From: Mycoplasmopsis agalactiae PG2 | GTDB lineage: Bacteria > Bacillota_I > Bacilli_A > Mycoplasmatales > Metamycoplasmataceae | Assembly (NCBI RefSeq): GCF_000063605.1 | Contig: NC_009497.1 | Location: forward strand, 1 to 64,000 | Direction of reading: 5' to 3' | DNA length: 64,000 nt | Shown: positions 32,886-46,900 of the stretch, piece after piece | Layout of the letters: each line of letters begins with the position of its first letter | How positions within the stretch are numbered: the first letter of the stretch is position 1 | Made by a program: the position numbers and the translations under genes | The notes under the pieces: model-generated | Told to the model about the DNA's origin: nothing | The model's database searches: none | Seen by the model: the letters and a program-made list of their open reading frames with translations, nothing else

Positions 32886-32926
32886 TAATTTAATTTAGGT
32901 AACTTATGAGAAGAAATAAACCCAAA

Positions 32927-32940
32927 AGCCCTATAAAACA
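32927..32940 (+). repeat. Copy of the dispersed CTATAAAACA motif
   Basis: AGCCCTATAAAACA between the convergent ends of the broken membrane protein gene and the opp operon. Confidence 0.5.
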
Positions 32941-32948
32941 ATGTTAAA

Positions 32949-32972
32949 CAAAAAAGAGACTAGGGTCTCTCT
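32949..32972 (-). terminator. Terminator of the opp operon
   Basis: Read on the minus strand: AGAGAC, loop CCTA, GTCTCT, then TTTTTT. The oppF stop codon (32960-32962) lies inside the hairpin. Confidence 0.8.
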
Positions 32973-34294
32973 TTTGTTACAGTTTCAAGCTTGTATTGTT
33001 CTATTTCAGCAGCAGTTGCTAGAACAAAATGTTTGTTTCCAACATTATGTCACTTAGGCTGATATTCTTCTGTATAGTTATGAATTTTATGATCATAAAT
33101 TTTTCCCATAAGTGAGCCCTTTTCCTTTTCAATAGAAGGAACGGCATCTAGCAAACTCTTGGTATATGGGTGGTAAGGATTATTTATAATTTCATCAGTT
33201 GGGCCAATTTCTAGTAAAGTTCCGCGGTTTATAACAGCTATCCTGTCAGAAATATATTCAACCATTCTTAAGTCGTGGGCTATAAATAAAATTGTAAGGT
33301 GGTATTTTTCTTTTAAATCATTAAAAATATTTATAACCTGTGCTTGTATTGAGACGTCTAAAGCAGAAATTGGTTCATCAGCTATTAATAATTTAGGCCT
33401 CAAAACAACAGCTCTACAAATTCCAAGACGTTGTTGCTGACCACCTGAAAATTCCAATGGGAATCTTCCTAAAACAGTGTCATCTAAACCAACTTGTTTC
33501 AAAATGTCTATAACTAAAAGTCTTTTGCATTGCTTTTCTGAAAGACTAGACATTTTGTCTCTTTCTTCTTTTTCAACCAAAATCTTTTTATATATGTCAT
33601 CATAAATTTCTGGTTTTTCACTTGCTCTTTGCTCTAAAAGTTTAACAAACTCAACAAAAACAAAATTGTATGATGATTCAATGGTTTCACCCTCTTCTTG
33701 ATATTTCTTAAGAGGAGAATCATAAATAATATTTTCAGGATCTTTTAACTGAATCAGGCTATTTATAGCCATAAAAGTTGCTTCATCAAAGTCAGTAAGA
33801 TAAATTAACTTAGCATTTTTAGTATTTGATAAACCTTCTCCAACAACATATTCAACATTTTTAAAAGGGTTAAGAGAGTTTGTTGGATCTTGAAAGATCA
33901 TTTGAACTTTATTTACCATAAAGTTAATAGTATCTTTGTATTTTTTGCTAAACTTTCATCCCTTATCAATGTTTTTAGGCACAACTCTATCTAAAATTTT
34001 AATTTGACCAAATTCGTAAGGAGTTAGACCAATGATTGCTCTACCTGTTGTAGATTTACCAGAACCAGATTCCCCAACTAATCCTAGAACTTCTCCATCA
34101 TAAATATTTAAATTTAAATCTTTAATAGCGGGAAATGATTTAGCACCCGAGCCATAGACAATGTCTAGGTTTCTAATTTCAACCAAAGCATTTTTTTCTG
34201 GATAAGCATTAAGCATTTCATCTGTTCCCTCAACAACTTCACGATAAAGTATGTTGCCAAAGGCTCTTTTTTCAACATAGTACTGTTTACTCAT
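32960..34294 (-). CDS. oppF: Oligopeptide ABC transporter ATP-binding protein OppF
   Basis: A 444-residue ATPase of the peptide importer. Walker A GESGSGKST is near residue 74, and signature FSGGQQQRLGI and Walker B LLIADEPISALD are in the second half. About 100 extra residues lie between the Q-loop (KVQMIFQDPTNSLNPF) and the signature, a long insert compared with ordinary OppF but frequent in mollicutes. The C-terminal oligopeptide-binding tail (HPYTKSLLDAVPS) is present. TGA codons at 33956-33958 and 33050-33052 are Trp. The start overlaps the oppD stop by 8 bases. Confidence 0.95.
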
Positions 34295-35876
34295 TTATGC
34301 CTCCATTTGAATCGCCATAATACTTATCAAAAAACATTGATACTTTGCCCTTGTTGGCTGTTTTATAAGCTTTTTTGGCAGAATTATTGCTTTCTGTATC
34401 TGTTTTCTTTGAAGGCACATCTCCACCATTTTCAGGATTATTTCTTTTTTCTAGAATGCTTTGTCTTTCATCGTTTAGCTCAGTAGCTATCTCATTATGT
34501 TTATCAGCCTTTTGCTTGTAATGATCATATACAGAGTTATCCACTAAAAAGTTATCACCATAAATAGATTTTAAGGTTTCGTCATATTTATTTCATAATT
34601 TTCTGATAACTTTAGGTGGCTCGTACTCAGGAGCTTGCTCATTCAATAAATTGCTTTTTACAAAATGAGTTGGAGAAATTTGATACATTGGTGGTTCACC
34701 CAAAAAGTCTACATTTAAGGCATAATCGTTACGAACAGCAAATGCATCACCTTCAATATTATTTAAATTTGAAGGCACTGCACCCCTAATAACTTGTAGC
34801 CTTTCACCTCTATTATAATCAGGCATTGATGTAATCAAGCCTCAAGTATATGGATGCTGAGCATTGTAAAGAATTTCTTCTTTTGTGCCTGATTCAACAA
34901 TCTGACCTGCATACATAATATTTATAAAGTCAGATATAGAAGCTACAACACCTAAGTCATGAGTAATAAAGGCAATTGCTATGTTAAAAGTCTCTTGCAA
35001 CTCTCTAATAATATCAAGAACTAAGGCCTGAACTGTGGGGTCTAGAGCAGTAGTAGGCTCATCCATAACCAAAATTTTTGGTTTTAATGATACAATTGAT
35101 GCAATTGCAACTCTCTGAATCATACCTCCCGAAAGCTCATGAGGATATTTCTTCATAATCTCTTCAGGATTGTTAATTTTGGTTAATTTTAAGTATTTTA
35201 AAGACTCTGAATATGCTTCTTTTTTGCTTTTTACTAGCTTATTAACTAGCATACCTTCCATTATTTGGTTTCCAACTTTCATTGTTGGATCCAATATTGA
35301 CATAGGGTTTTGGAAAACAGCAGAAATTATTCTTCCTCTTAGTTTAGATTTCTCTCAGTTATATGTTGTAAAGTTTTGCACTTCTAGACCATATAATCTA
35401 ATTTTGCCACCTTCAATTATGGCATTTGAGCCAGTAAGACCATAGAGCAAGGATGTAATAACAGACTTGCCTGAACCAGATTCACCAATAAGGGCATGAA
35501 TCTTACCTTCATATATTTTTAAACTTGGGCCTCTAAGCACTAAGTTCTTCTCTTTAGGATTGGCAGGATTTTTGAATGTTAAGTAAATATCTTCAATTTC
35601 AGCAGCAACATTAGTTGGGATGCCAAAAACATCTTCAACTTTTGTGCCTGTAAATAAGTCAACTTCGGTTTTGTCTTTTTTAAATATTCTTTTGATTTGC
35701 TTGCCAAGGTTTTTTCAGTAGTCAATGAAACTTCTTCAAAAACCTTTATCTTTTTCCGCCTTTATTTCCATCATGTCTAATGGCGCAGGAAAATTATTAT
35801 AAATAAGCGGTTTAGGAAACTTTTTGTTATAACCTTGCGATTTATTATGCTTAATTTGTGTTTCTTCTTGATTCAT
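34287..35876 (-). CDS. oppD: Oligopeptide ABC transporter ATP-binding protein OppD
   Basis: A 529-residue ATPase, long for OppD (about 330-350 usual). The N-terminal 90 residues are an extra polar extension. Then come Walker A GESGSGKSV, signature LSGGMIQRVAI and Walker B ILVMDEPTTALD, the QHPYTWGL junction, and a Lys/Glu/Asn-rich C-terminal extension of about 90 residues ending YYGDSNGGINE. TGA codons at 35355, 34842 and 34593 (low coordinates) are Trp. It starts 8 bases downstream of the oppC stop. Confidence 0.94.
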
Positions 35877-35883
35877 ATTTTTC

Positions 35884-36897
35884 CTATCTTTGTCTTAGCA
35901 AGCTATCTTGCACTGCACCTGACATTAATTGAATAGAAGCAGTAACTAAAATAAGCATAAATGAAGGCACAAGTACATAACGTGGAAAAACTGTAAAGTT
36001 TTTTGATCCTTCACTGATTAAGTTTCCTAAAGTAGCAACGTTTGGGATAGACAAACCTATAAAAGCTAATGATGTTTCTGAAAGAATAATTCCTGGGATG
36101 TGAAATACTATTTCTGTAATTAGTAGCGGAATTAAAATAGGCAAGTAATTCATTAATACTTTATATGTTGGAGTTCCCAAAATTTTAGATGCACTAACTC
36201 ATTCAAATGATTTAGCACGTAATACCTGAGAACGCATTTGGTTAGCAATACCAGCTCATGATGTAAATGATAAGGCAAAGATCATTACTCAGAAAGTTGG
36301 TTTAATAATAATAGTAATTGTAATAAGAATGATTATTGATGGTACGTTTGAAATTATTTTAATAATGAAGGTCATTATTTTGTCAAATATTCTAAAGTGA
36401 CCCATCATAATTCCAATAATTAAGCCAACTATAACTTGAATAAATGTTGCAATAAATGATAAAGCTAGTGAATACCTAAGGCCATATCATAATCTAGCTC
36501 ATAAGTCCCTACCTACTGAATCTGTACCAAAAATGTGACCGTTTGTAAAGAATGTTTCAAATCTGTTTTCAACAGACAATTCTAATGGGTTGTGTTTGGT
36601 TACTAAAGGAATAATAAGAGCTAGCAATATTAATATAACAAGAGTTACAAAACCAAACACACCTGCAAATGAGCGACTAAAACGGTAGAAGAACTCAACA
36701 AAAGAATTTTGTTGCTTATGCATTTTGCTAGTTTCATTAAACTCAAATAAATTTCCAACAATTTGTCATTCTTTATAAGCTAAAGGCCTTAAAAATCTGT
36801 TTGGTGCCAATTCTTCGCCAAGGACATTATTTGGGCTTTCTTCCCCTTTTTTTCTCTTTTTGTTTCAATTCTTAATTCATTCAGATAACTTAGCCAT
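35884..36897 (-). CDS. oppC: Oligopeptide ABC transporter permease OppC
   Basis: A 337-residue inner-membrane permease. A polar N-terminal 70 residues precede the first membrane segment (FGFVTLVILILLALIIPLVT), then FGTDSVGRDLW, typical of OppC, and four to five further membrane helices. The C-terminal IGLSIPNVATLGNLISEG is the family motif that contacts the ATPases. TGA codons are Trp throughout. The stop TAG is at 35884-35886. The start lies one base after the oppB stop. Confidence 0.94.
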
Positions 36898-36898
36898 T

Positions 36899-37984
36899 TT
36901 AGCCCTTTCTTCTTACTCTTTGGTCAATTATTTTGTAAAGCGCATCACGGCATGTATATGAAAGAATTGTTATTAAAGAGAATAAGGTCACCATAAATAA
37001 AATTATATTAAAGTCCTTTGAAGTAATAGCATTAAGTAGCAAGCCACCAGAACCAGTTATAAAGAAGATTTGCTCAATAAACACACTACCAATAAAACTA
37101 CCAAATATAACAACTGGGAAAAATGTTGCAATTGGGAACAGTGCTGGTTTAAGTGCATGAGTTCAAACAAAACGACGTTTTGTAATACCTTTTAGATAAC
37201 AGAATTTGCAGTGTTGTGAGTTTAGTTCTCTGTTAAGTTCAGTTCTTATATATTTAATATATACAATTATTGAACCTAATGAAAGGGCTAAGCCAGGGAG
37301 AACATAAGTTGAGATATCTTTTTCATTAAAAATATATGGAAGATTTAATTTTCTGCCTATCAATAAAAGCCATAAGGCAAATACTAGTGATGGAATTGAC
37401 GAGAAAATTGAAACAACTAAAGTAGCAATATGGTCAGGAAGTTTATCAGGATTCATGCCTACATAAACTCCTAAAGGAATTCCCATTACTAAAGTAAGCA
37501 TAACTGAAAAAATTCCAATTAAGAAACTCTTATAAAAACGCACTCACACAAAATCATTAATTCTTTCCCCAGGGAAAACTGATAACGAAATTCCGAAGTC
37601 TAAGTGAATTATGTTTTTCAAATAAATGCCATATCTAATAATAAGAGGTTGGTTTAATCCGTATTTTTCTTCAACAGCCCTTCTAGCTGCTTCATCTAAG
37701 CCGGCTGTTAAACCTGTGCCACCAGGAACTGAGTTAATTAAGAAGAAGGTTATAGTAATAACAATAAATGCAACTAGGAAAAACTCTAAAATGACTGCAA
37801 ATGCTTTTAACATACTTGCCACTCAAGGCGATCTTATGTTAAATATTTTTTGGTGTCATTTTAACTTACGTTTAAATTTGTTATCAAAGTCTACTAGTTG
37901 CTTTTGTTCAACTAATTTTCCTGATATTTCTGAAAGATCATCAACAAAAAATGAACTTTCATTTTTCTGTTTTAAATTTTCCAT
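36899..37984 (-). CDS. oppB: Oligopeptide ABC transporter permease OppB
   Basis: A 361-residue permease. After a polar N-terminal stretch of about 55 residues comes AFAVILEFFLVAFIVITITFF, then the OppB signature NSVPGGTG and EKYGLNQPLIIRYGIYLKNI. Further membrane helices follow, with the EAA-type loop and IDQRVRRKG at the end. ATAGGAG lies before the ATG, overlapping the end of oppA. TGA at 37544-37546 and 37163-37165 is Trp. Confidence 0.94.
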
Positions 37985-37992
37985 AAATACTC

Positions 37993-40944
37993 CTATAACT
38001 CCTCTTCTCTTACATCAGTTGGCAAGTTTTTCTTAGGTGGGAATGCTGTGTCATAAGCAAATTGTAATGAGTAAGTAAATAAACTTTCAGTTCCACCTAC
38101 TCTAGAAATTTCTCAGTAAGTATCAACTTCCATTAATGGTACAACAGGAGCAGCTTCACGAACTATTTTTTCTAAGCCGGCTATTATTGCAAAAGCACTT
38201 TGTTCAGTTCAGTCTTCTTTTATTTCTTCATCAGTAAACTGGTTAGTAAAGAATGATGTTACTCTGTCATTAAATTGACTTAATGATTCGTGTTGAATAT
38301 GTCCTTGTTCGTCTTTGTATGTTTCTTTTCTTAAAGAAAGCTCAACAATTTTATTTCAAACTTTTTCAGCAGAGTTAGCTAAACCTAAACGGAATTTGAT
38401 TTTATCAACTATCTTTTTATCTTCATCCGAAATTGTAACTTTGCCTTTTTCATCTAATTTATAGCCTAATTCTTTAAAGTACTTTTCATATGTTCATGAA
38501 CCCGAAGGATTGTTTCTAAAACCGGTTTGCTTAGCATTTTCGCTATCTATACCATCAGTTCTAAAGAACACTTTTACATAACTATATGCATCAGAACCGA
38601 AGGCATCAAAGTTTCTATAAAGCAAGTCAAATTCACCTTTTGTTCTAAAGTCTTCATAAACGTTTTCAGGTAAACTCTTAATTTCTATATCTAAAAATCC
38701 ATTAAATGCTTTAGACATAAAATCTTGTAAGGCGATACCTGCATTTTGATGCTCGTCAGTTGAATTTGAAATATATTTAAGTGTTATTTTCTTCAAGTTA
38801 GGATGTTTTTTTTTAAATGAATCCATATATTGGCTAGCTATTTTCAATTGAAAACCTTTGTCAGTTCTATCAACATGTTCAAATTTATACGACTTAGACA
38901 AGTGATTCAAGTGACTATAGTTTTGCACTGGAATAGGTGTTTTAAACTCTGTGTCATATTTTGTATATGTTTCCAAGTGGTCAAAACCTACTTCAATAGC
39001 ATCACCAAATGATGAAGATCCTTGACCAAAAGCAGTCCAAGTTATAACAGGATATGAAGAGTTTCATCCAACTATATTAAGCATTTCATCTCTATTGATT
39101 GCATAATAGATAGCATTTCTTAAATCTTCATCATACAAGTATTTTGAATCAGAATTGTTAGGAAGTTTTTTAAACCTTTCGTCATCGAGGTTGAAAGCTA
39201 AAGCAATTGTTCCAAAACCAGATGACTTTTTCATGTATTTTCTATATTCTTTATCAGTTCAGTATGCTAACTGTTGAATTGCGGGAATTCTAGTTGCTGC
39301 TATATATTTATCATCATATAAGGCTGCATTTATATTAGGATCAGAGCTAAAGAAGATTTTGATTCTTTCGCTTGATGTTTTATCTGAAGAATAATATTTT
39401 GGATTTTTAGTAAGCAACAAGTATCCTTGTGGGCCAAGCACTAAATCGCTTAGAAGAAAAGCGCTAGCAGTTAAAAATTTTTCTTGTTTTAGTCCAAATT
39501 CATTAATTCCGCCGTTTGTTTCTACAAACTTACGGTTAATTGGGAATAAATTTGACTGCATATCTTGCACAACATTTGATAGTGACGAAGGCTCACTCGC
39601 TGAGTATTCAACTCTCAATGAATACTCATCTAGAGCTAGTTCTCTATGTCATCTATAGTGTTTAGGCTTAAATGAATCTATGAAGTCATTAACTAATGTA
39701 TTTTCCTTATAAAGCTTATTTACAGCCTGATTGTACGAATCAATAGCACTGTCACTATATGATACAGAAAGCTTAGATTTTAGTGCTCTTGACTTCTTCA
39801 TAAGATCTTTAAACAAATCAGAATACTTTTGTCTAGGATCACTAAAAAGATATTTCTTAATTTTTACAGCCTTACGTTGTGGAATTTGTTTTAATTCTTC
39901 TTCACTATGCTTACCATGCAAGTATTCAGGATTAGGAAGCATAATAATTGTTTCGTCCGTGTCAGGATCAAAGTCAGGTGAGTAAGGAACGCTTGATAGA
40001 ATTTCTCTATTTGAATAATTTCAGTAAATTCTTCCTGAATATAAACCTAATTTTTTAACTGCATCCTTAAGTTTATCTAGAATTTTACGCTCTTTAGTTT
40101 TTACTTCATTAACTTCAGTTTGACTTAAATTCTTGCCTTTAAATTTGCCGTCTTTAAGAATTTGTTCAATTTGCGATGGATAAAGTTCTTTATATGATGG
40201 GTCAAAAACGTCATATATAACTTTTTTATTTATCTCCTTAAATAATGGATATTGGAACGGATTTTGATAAGTGATACCAAATTCTTTTATGTACTCTTGC
40301 TGAATATCAACAACAGCTTGTGCATAAGCGAACTTTCTTTGCAAAATAGTTGTTAACTTTTGACTACCTGTTGATAAGTCTAGAATATAGTGAATAGCAT
40401 CAATATAATCATCAGCAACTACTTCATCACCATTGCTTCAACGACTCTTGCCCTCATTAAGCAAAATGTTCATAGACTGAATTGCATTACCACCAGATTG
40501 CAAGATGCTTACTGGCTGATATTCATCTCTGTCAGAACTAAGCGAACCAGTTGTTGAGCCTAATTGATCAAGTGGATAAAATCTAGAACTAGGAGTAGCT
40601 GCAGGGGCAACTTTTTCAAAATATTTATCAATTTGAGTTTTGCCTTCTTTAATTTCTTGTGGAGTTAGTCTTTGCTCATTATTATATGAACCAATAGGCA
40701 ACTCAGGAAGGCTTAAAATTCTTTTAAGCGCTTCATCAGGAGCAGATTTAACAGGAGCTTCAACTAAAGATGGCAAGACTTTATTAACAGATGAAAACTT
40801 AATGTAATTAAGGGAGTTAATAGGTTCAGAAACTAGGCCAAGGTCATAATTTCTTTCAATTTTGCCGCACTTAGCAGCCACAAGTGGCACTAAGGCAGAA
40901 TTGAATGCAATTGTACCTAATAAAAGCTTTTTAATTCTTTTCAT
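37993..40944 (-). CDS. oppA: Oligopeptide-binding lipoprotein OppA
   Basis: A 983-residue surface lipoprotein of the mollicute OppA type, about twice the size of ordinary OppA. The signal peptide MKRIKKLLLGTIAFNSALV ends at the lipobox VAAKC (C26). It binds peptides outside the membrane and delivers them to OppBC. TGA Trp codons split it into many short open segments, but no TAA or TAG occurs in frame from 40944 to 37993. AGGAGG precedes the ATG, inside the 14-base gap after the giant upstream gene. The family has been reported to act also in adhesion and as ecto-ATPase in M. hominis; whether that holds here is unknown. Confidence 0.93.
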
Positions 40945-40958
40945 GTTAGCCTCCTTTA

Positions 40959-43900
40959 TTATTTAACCCCATTAAATTGGTCATAAACATATAATATATT
41001 TTCATAGACATTATTGCCGTTTTCATCTATTTTATAAGGTTTTTCGCCTTTAGCCATTCTAATTGAAGCTTGTGAGAACGTCTTACCGTTTTCAGCAATT
41101 GATTCTCATGAACCTAGGTTAGTATTTAGTATATCTTTAGTTCCTTGTTCGTCGCTAGAGAAGTAAACTGAATATGTATGTCCTGGCAATAATATGGCAT
41201 TTCTATATTTAGACATAATGCCATAGTCGCTTACTCAAGAAACAAATCCTTTACCCTTGTGCTTACCATTAGAGTCGCTATAGTCATATTGTTCATCTGC
41301 CAGAGTATGACGGATTTTGCTTCTTTCTTCATCACTTTTAGCTTCATTGAATTTCTTTTCATTTTCAATGTGTTGATTTTTGTAATAGAACATGTTACTA
41401 GTGTTATCTTTAGTTAGCTTAAGAGTCTTAATCTCACCAGTTTGTCTATCTTTAAAAGCTAGATAGTTTGCTTTGTCAGCAACATCGCTCGATAGATAAC
41501 CAAACATTGCCACAGCATCCTTACTTCCATCTCTTCAGATACCTGAAATGTTTCTCTTACCAACACCTTGTGACTGAATGTAGTATTGTCAGTAAGCTCT
41601 AGCTCTAGTATTAACTACTTTTCCTTCTAAGTCTTTAATTCTGATGGTGTCATCAACTATTTCAGCACCCTTATCATCATAAAGCTTAAAGTTTAAAAAG
41701 TCACGGTATCATCTGTCTTTAAATCAGCCATTATTAATTGATTGAAACTCTCCAAAGCAACTGTTGTTGTAGTTTGAATCATCGCTAAGGTTTTTATCAT
41801 CCGATAAAATCGCCTTTTTGTATCTTAGATTTAGAGCATTTGCTTTATGTTTTTCTTCACTATCAGCCAATCTTTCATAATCTAAGATTGCATTCGTAAT
41901 TCCATTACGACCGCCTCTATCATTTAATTTAAGTGCTTTAGATTTTCACTTAACAGTAGTAGTACCATCAACAACATATTCTAATCCTGTATTAGCTTCA
42001 CTAATATTAGATAAGAATGAAGGAGTGTTACCAAAATCATGATTTGAAGGTGAGTATGTTATTTGCAAGTTATCACGGTTTATAACTTCAGCAAAGTTAT
42101 ATGTATAGTCAGAGAATAATTCATTGAATTTACGCTCAGTTTTGTTAATAAAGTAATTCTTAACATTATCAGATGGCCCTGTATGGAAGGCAGCGTTAGC
42201 TAACGAAGTAAATATGTTAACTAACTCAAATTGTTGTAGTGAAACATGCACAATTGTTTGGTCAGTGTAAAGTTGAATTTTGCTATCAAACACAAGGGAG
42301 TCTACTAAGTTTATGACTTTTAGGTCAACACCAAACTCTTTAGCGATACTTTCGTATGTTTTGATTGCATCATCAGCACCAATTTCTCATTTCTTTCTAT
42401 CAGCACCATCAATTTTGAACTCTTGTTTTTTAAACTCTCCATAGCCATGTTTTTGGTCAAAGATTCACGTTGCATCTTTATTTTTATCTTTAAGCTTGTC
42501 GAATGTTAAAGCCGAGTTAAACATTGCAAATAGTGATGAGCTAAATCTTCTCATAATGTCATTAGCTCACATTTGGTTAGATGAATCTTCATTAGCTTTT
42601 TTGTAGAATTCTCTGAAGACATTTTTCTCTTCTTCAGACATTTCTGTCATATTACCTAATTTGTCTATTATCTCTGTTTTATAGGCTTTTTTGAATTTTT
42701 CTATATCAATTTTAGACTTTACATAATCCAATGTTCACTTAACTGTATTAGTGGCTTTATCATACTTAGCTTTAGTTAAGTCAACATTAACAAACTCTAG
42801 TCATTTTTTGTAATCATCAAATTCAATAGAGCCATCTTTCATAACTTCATTAGCAAATGAATTAAATAAACCAGTTAACACATTATGATCTAAACGTTTT
42901 AAGCTTTCTGTATAGTTCATTTTTAATTTAGTTACTTGTGTAAAATCAGCTTGTGAAGTATCTGGGAATGTAACAATTTGCCCTGAACTATTAAGCATAT
43001 TTCAAACACCATTAGGATTAGCGCTTGATGTTATGAAAGTTGGTGTGTATTTAGACAATCATTTAATGATTTTCTTAGAGTTAAATACTTGTAGATAATC
43101 ACTAGGAAGTGTTTGAGCAAAGAAAGGATCAGTAAATGCTGTTTCCAACTTAACGTTAGGCATATACATTGTGTCTTTGTCAATTCACAACACTTGGCCA
43201 GCGCCACCATTTATGTTGTTGTTTAGTGAGTTTCCTGAATTGAATAATGCACTAAGAACATGACCTAGTTTTACCTGTTCAGAAGCACCGTTTGTGCTTG
43301 CTGGAGCACCATTACCATTCTTTCTTATGTAATCTTTAGGATTTCCATAAATCAAGTTACTTGGAACAGCTTTAGGGAAGTTTGACGAGTTATTTTCTGA
43401 ACCATCCTTGTTGTAGTATTTTATAGATGGCGCCTGTCCATCTTTCCCTTTTTTATAGGTTCCTTGGTCAGGATCTCTGTTAGTAAGATAATTCTTGTAA
43501 ATGTTAAAGAACATCTTTGTTACATCACTTGGCAATCCTGCACCAAATATATTTCTAGTTTCAGGATAATCAACAATAATTTTTGGATCTAACGACAAAC
43601 GAGCGTCAGAAGTGTTTCAACCATTAATATTAAACCTGTCAACTATTAATGACTTAATTGTTTTAACAATTGTATTTATTTTGTCATTAACAAATTTAAC
43701 AGCATTTTTATCATAATATGCACTCTTTGTGTCAGTTAAATCAACATTTAAAGGAACACTAATTACAGGAGAGCCATCAGCATTATGCATTAGAACTTTA
43801 GTTATTAATTTATAGTTGCCTTCGGCATCTTTAATTCCTTCAACAACTTTAGGTTCAATTTGTTTTGAACCATTTTTAGTAACTTCTTCAAACTCAATTA

Positions 43901-46900
43901 GATTGCCTTTACCATCTTTGATTATGCCTTTAAGCATTGAAAGGCTAGCCTCTTTGAACTCGTACTCGCCTTTATCATTCTTAACCATATATTTAACCTT
44001 AGCAGCATCTTTTAATGCGCTGTTAACAGTAGGGTTAAGTGTACCTGAGTAGTAGTCAATAGCATTAATAACTCACATATCAAAAGGACTTAGTCATTTT
44101 TCATCCTCTTTAGCTGTTAAGCCATTTTGTGTCCTTCTATTTTTAACAGCTTCTAACATTCCAGCAAAGTCTTGCAAGAAACGTCTGTTCTTGTTTGATA
44201 GGGCTTTTCATAAATCTCTGTCTTCTAAACCAACACCTCAAATGTCTGATTCCTTTTCCAAAGATTTAATTACATCATCAGCCTTATCTTCAAAAGTGAT
44301 TTTTCCATCTTTGCCCTTTTTAGCAAAACGGAATTCAGCATATTCACCATAGTCTTTTAAAGCACCAAATTCATCTAGTAAACGTTTTGTGCCTAGCTCA
44401 ACATGAGTACGTGCTTTTAAGTATAACTCAACAGCATCCTTGCTGTAGTAGTTGTTAATGTTAGGTGTTGAGTTTGGTGTAAGAGCACTAACAAATATTG
44501 GATCACTTCCTTTATTACTTAAGTCATGAGCACCATTTAAGGTTATATGGTGGCCATATTCGTGAGCTCCAACAAATTTAAGAAAGTCGGTTGATATACC
44601 TTTAAAGTTTGGATCAGACATTTTTAAAATAGCTCATAATCCAACACGGCTGTTTTTGGTAAAACCTAAATATTTACCATTTTCTAATGAGTATTCCATA
44701 ACCCCATCAGAGTTAATTGATTTTTTAATATGTAAGCCATCTAGTCATTCACCAGCATAAGGCACTTCTTTTAAAAGCTCGTCTGTTAATCCTTCATATG
44801 CATCAGCAAAAACATCATATGATCTTTCAGATTTGCCTGTTTCAGGGTTGTTAACTTCGTTTTCTTCTTTTATAACTGAAGGAGCAACCATTTTCTTGTA
44901 GCCTAATACTGAGAAAAATTCATTCATATTTTTAAGAACATTTTTATCAGCATTAGCATCTACTGAAAACTTAACAAATTTGCTTCCAAATTTAGTTTGT
45001 GAACCAAAAGGATTTTCAGGATCAACATTTTTGATAGTTACATCAAGCATACTTCCTTTTTTACTAATATCAGAAATGTCAGCTTTGAATATTAATTTAT
45101 CAATTTCTTCTTTTGTAGCATTAGGTTTAAGAATATTTTTCTTGGTTAGTATGCCGATAAGCTCAATTTTTGACTTAGCAACAATAACATCATCTTCATT
45201 AGTTATTTGTCTTGCTTGGACATTTTTATCTAGTTCTCTAGCTTCTTTTAGCAATTGAGTTTTTCTAATGTTTTCAACAATTTTAGCTGAATGCTCTAAT
45301 GAGTGATTGTATGCTTCATATAATTTATGATCTCTTAAAGCTGGTGCAATTAAAGTATCAAAGTATTCGCCTAAGTTGCTTAAATAATCTCCAAATTGCT
45401 CGATGCTTTTGTCAATGTTCTTTTCAACATCATTCATTCTTTTAACAAATGAGTTAAAAAGAACTTCAGGATTTATTGCACTTGTGTGAGCTCTTGGAGT
45501 TAGCTGTGGAAGAGTCTTAAATTCAGCAAGTTCAGCTTCAATTTTGTCTAAGTTTTTAACCTCTAAAGCCTGTAAATAAGTCTTTTTGGTTGCTTCATCT
45601 AAGTCTTTCTTTTTGTTAATATAATCTGTAAGTTTTTCTAATTTGGTCTTATCAGATTTAAGCAGCTCAATAAATGGTGTAGTAAATCATGATGTTTGGA
45701 ATTTTAAAATATTAGCATTTGTTCTTGTTTCCCAACCTTTATTGTTTAGAAAACCTAATACTAATGTTTTGTAAGCTGATAGATCCTTAACAGTTTCTTC
45801 TAGTCTTCTGGTTAAATTATTAAACTCAGCCACATAGTTAGCTAGTTCACCATTTTGTGATGTTTCAATATTAAATTTTTTATTGAATTCTGAAACTATA
45901 TTTGAAAGTGCAGACAAGCCAGAAACAACATTTGAGTTGTCATAGTCATCTTTACCAATTTGCTTGTAAATTGATTCAACTTCTGTGTTAAAGTGTTTTA
46001 GAAGTTCATTAGAAAATTTATCTTTTTGAGATTTATGCTTTTGGTTTTCATTAAGTATTTTAGAAACTAAACTAGTTGCTTTTTTCTGCAATTCAGCAAC
46101 AAATTTTTTAAATGTTTCAATTGTTGAAACTTCAACACCATTAATGTTAGAAAATAGGGCTTTTAGGAAATTATCAAGTTCAGAATTTGATTGGTTTCTT
46201 GTACCGCTGCTGCTAGGAAGAGGCAAGCTTCTTCTTAATCTGCTTACTCTATCTCTAACAGATCCGCCGCCATTAGATGCTCTTTCAAATTTCTTTAAAA
46301 ACTCAGGAACTTTCTTGTTACCTTCAGATTCATTTTCTTCGCCAGCTTTTGAAGCTTTAAGTTCTCTAAAAAGAAGTTTGTATTGTTCAACAATTATGTT
46401 TTCCTTGAAAGTTTTTATAAAGGTTTCTGCTTCTTTTTCATATGCGCCTGTTATTGTTTCTTTAAATTCCTTTAGATCCTTGCCTAGTTTTGAAGAGTTT
46501 TCTGATGCTTCAATTTTCTTCATTTCACTAGCAAGTGTAGAATTAGGTTTCTTAAATTCATTTAAGTATGAGGTAGCTCTTGCTACAACTTCATCATGCA
46601 TAATATCTTTAGCTAAAGCATTTGTAAAGCTTGACAAATCTTTTTTAAATGTTGCAACATTTGCTTTCTTACTTTCTGCATTAGATTCAAATATTGAAAG
46701 AAGATCATCTTTTAGTGACAAAGAACCAAGCAATGATGCTTCATTTTTGTTAGAATCTTCTTCAAACTTTTTGTAAAGATTGTTGTAGAAGTCAGCATAT
46801 TCTGGATGCTCTTTGTCTCTTTTTAATCCCATAAGGTACTTATTGCCTTGTTCTAATAAGTCCTTGTCAGCTTTCAATCCATCAAGCTCTGTTTTGTAAG

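Noticed and set aside
34356-34370. GGCTGTTTTATAAGC inside oppD as a member of the dispersed motif
   Set aside because: It encodes a common Ala-Tyr-Lys-Thr-Ala string with preferred codons and has one mismatch, so it may be chance; it was not listed as a repeat.
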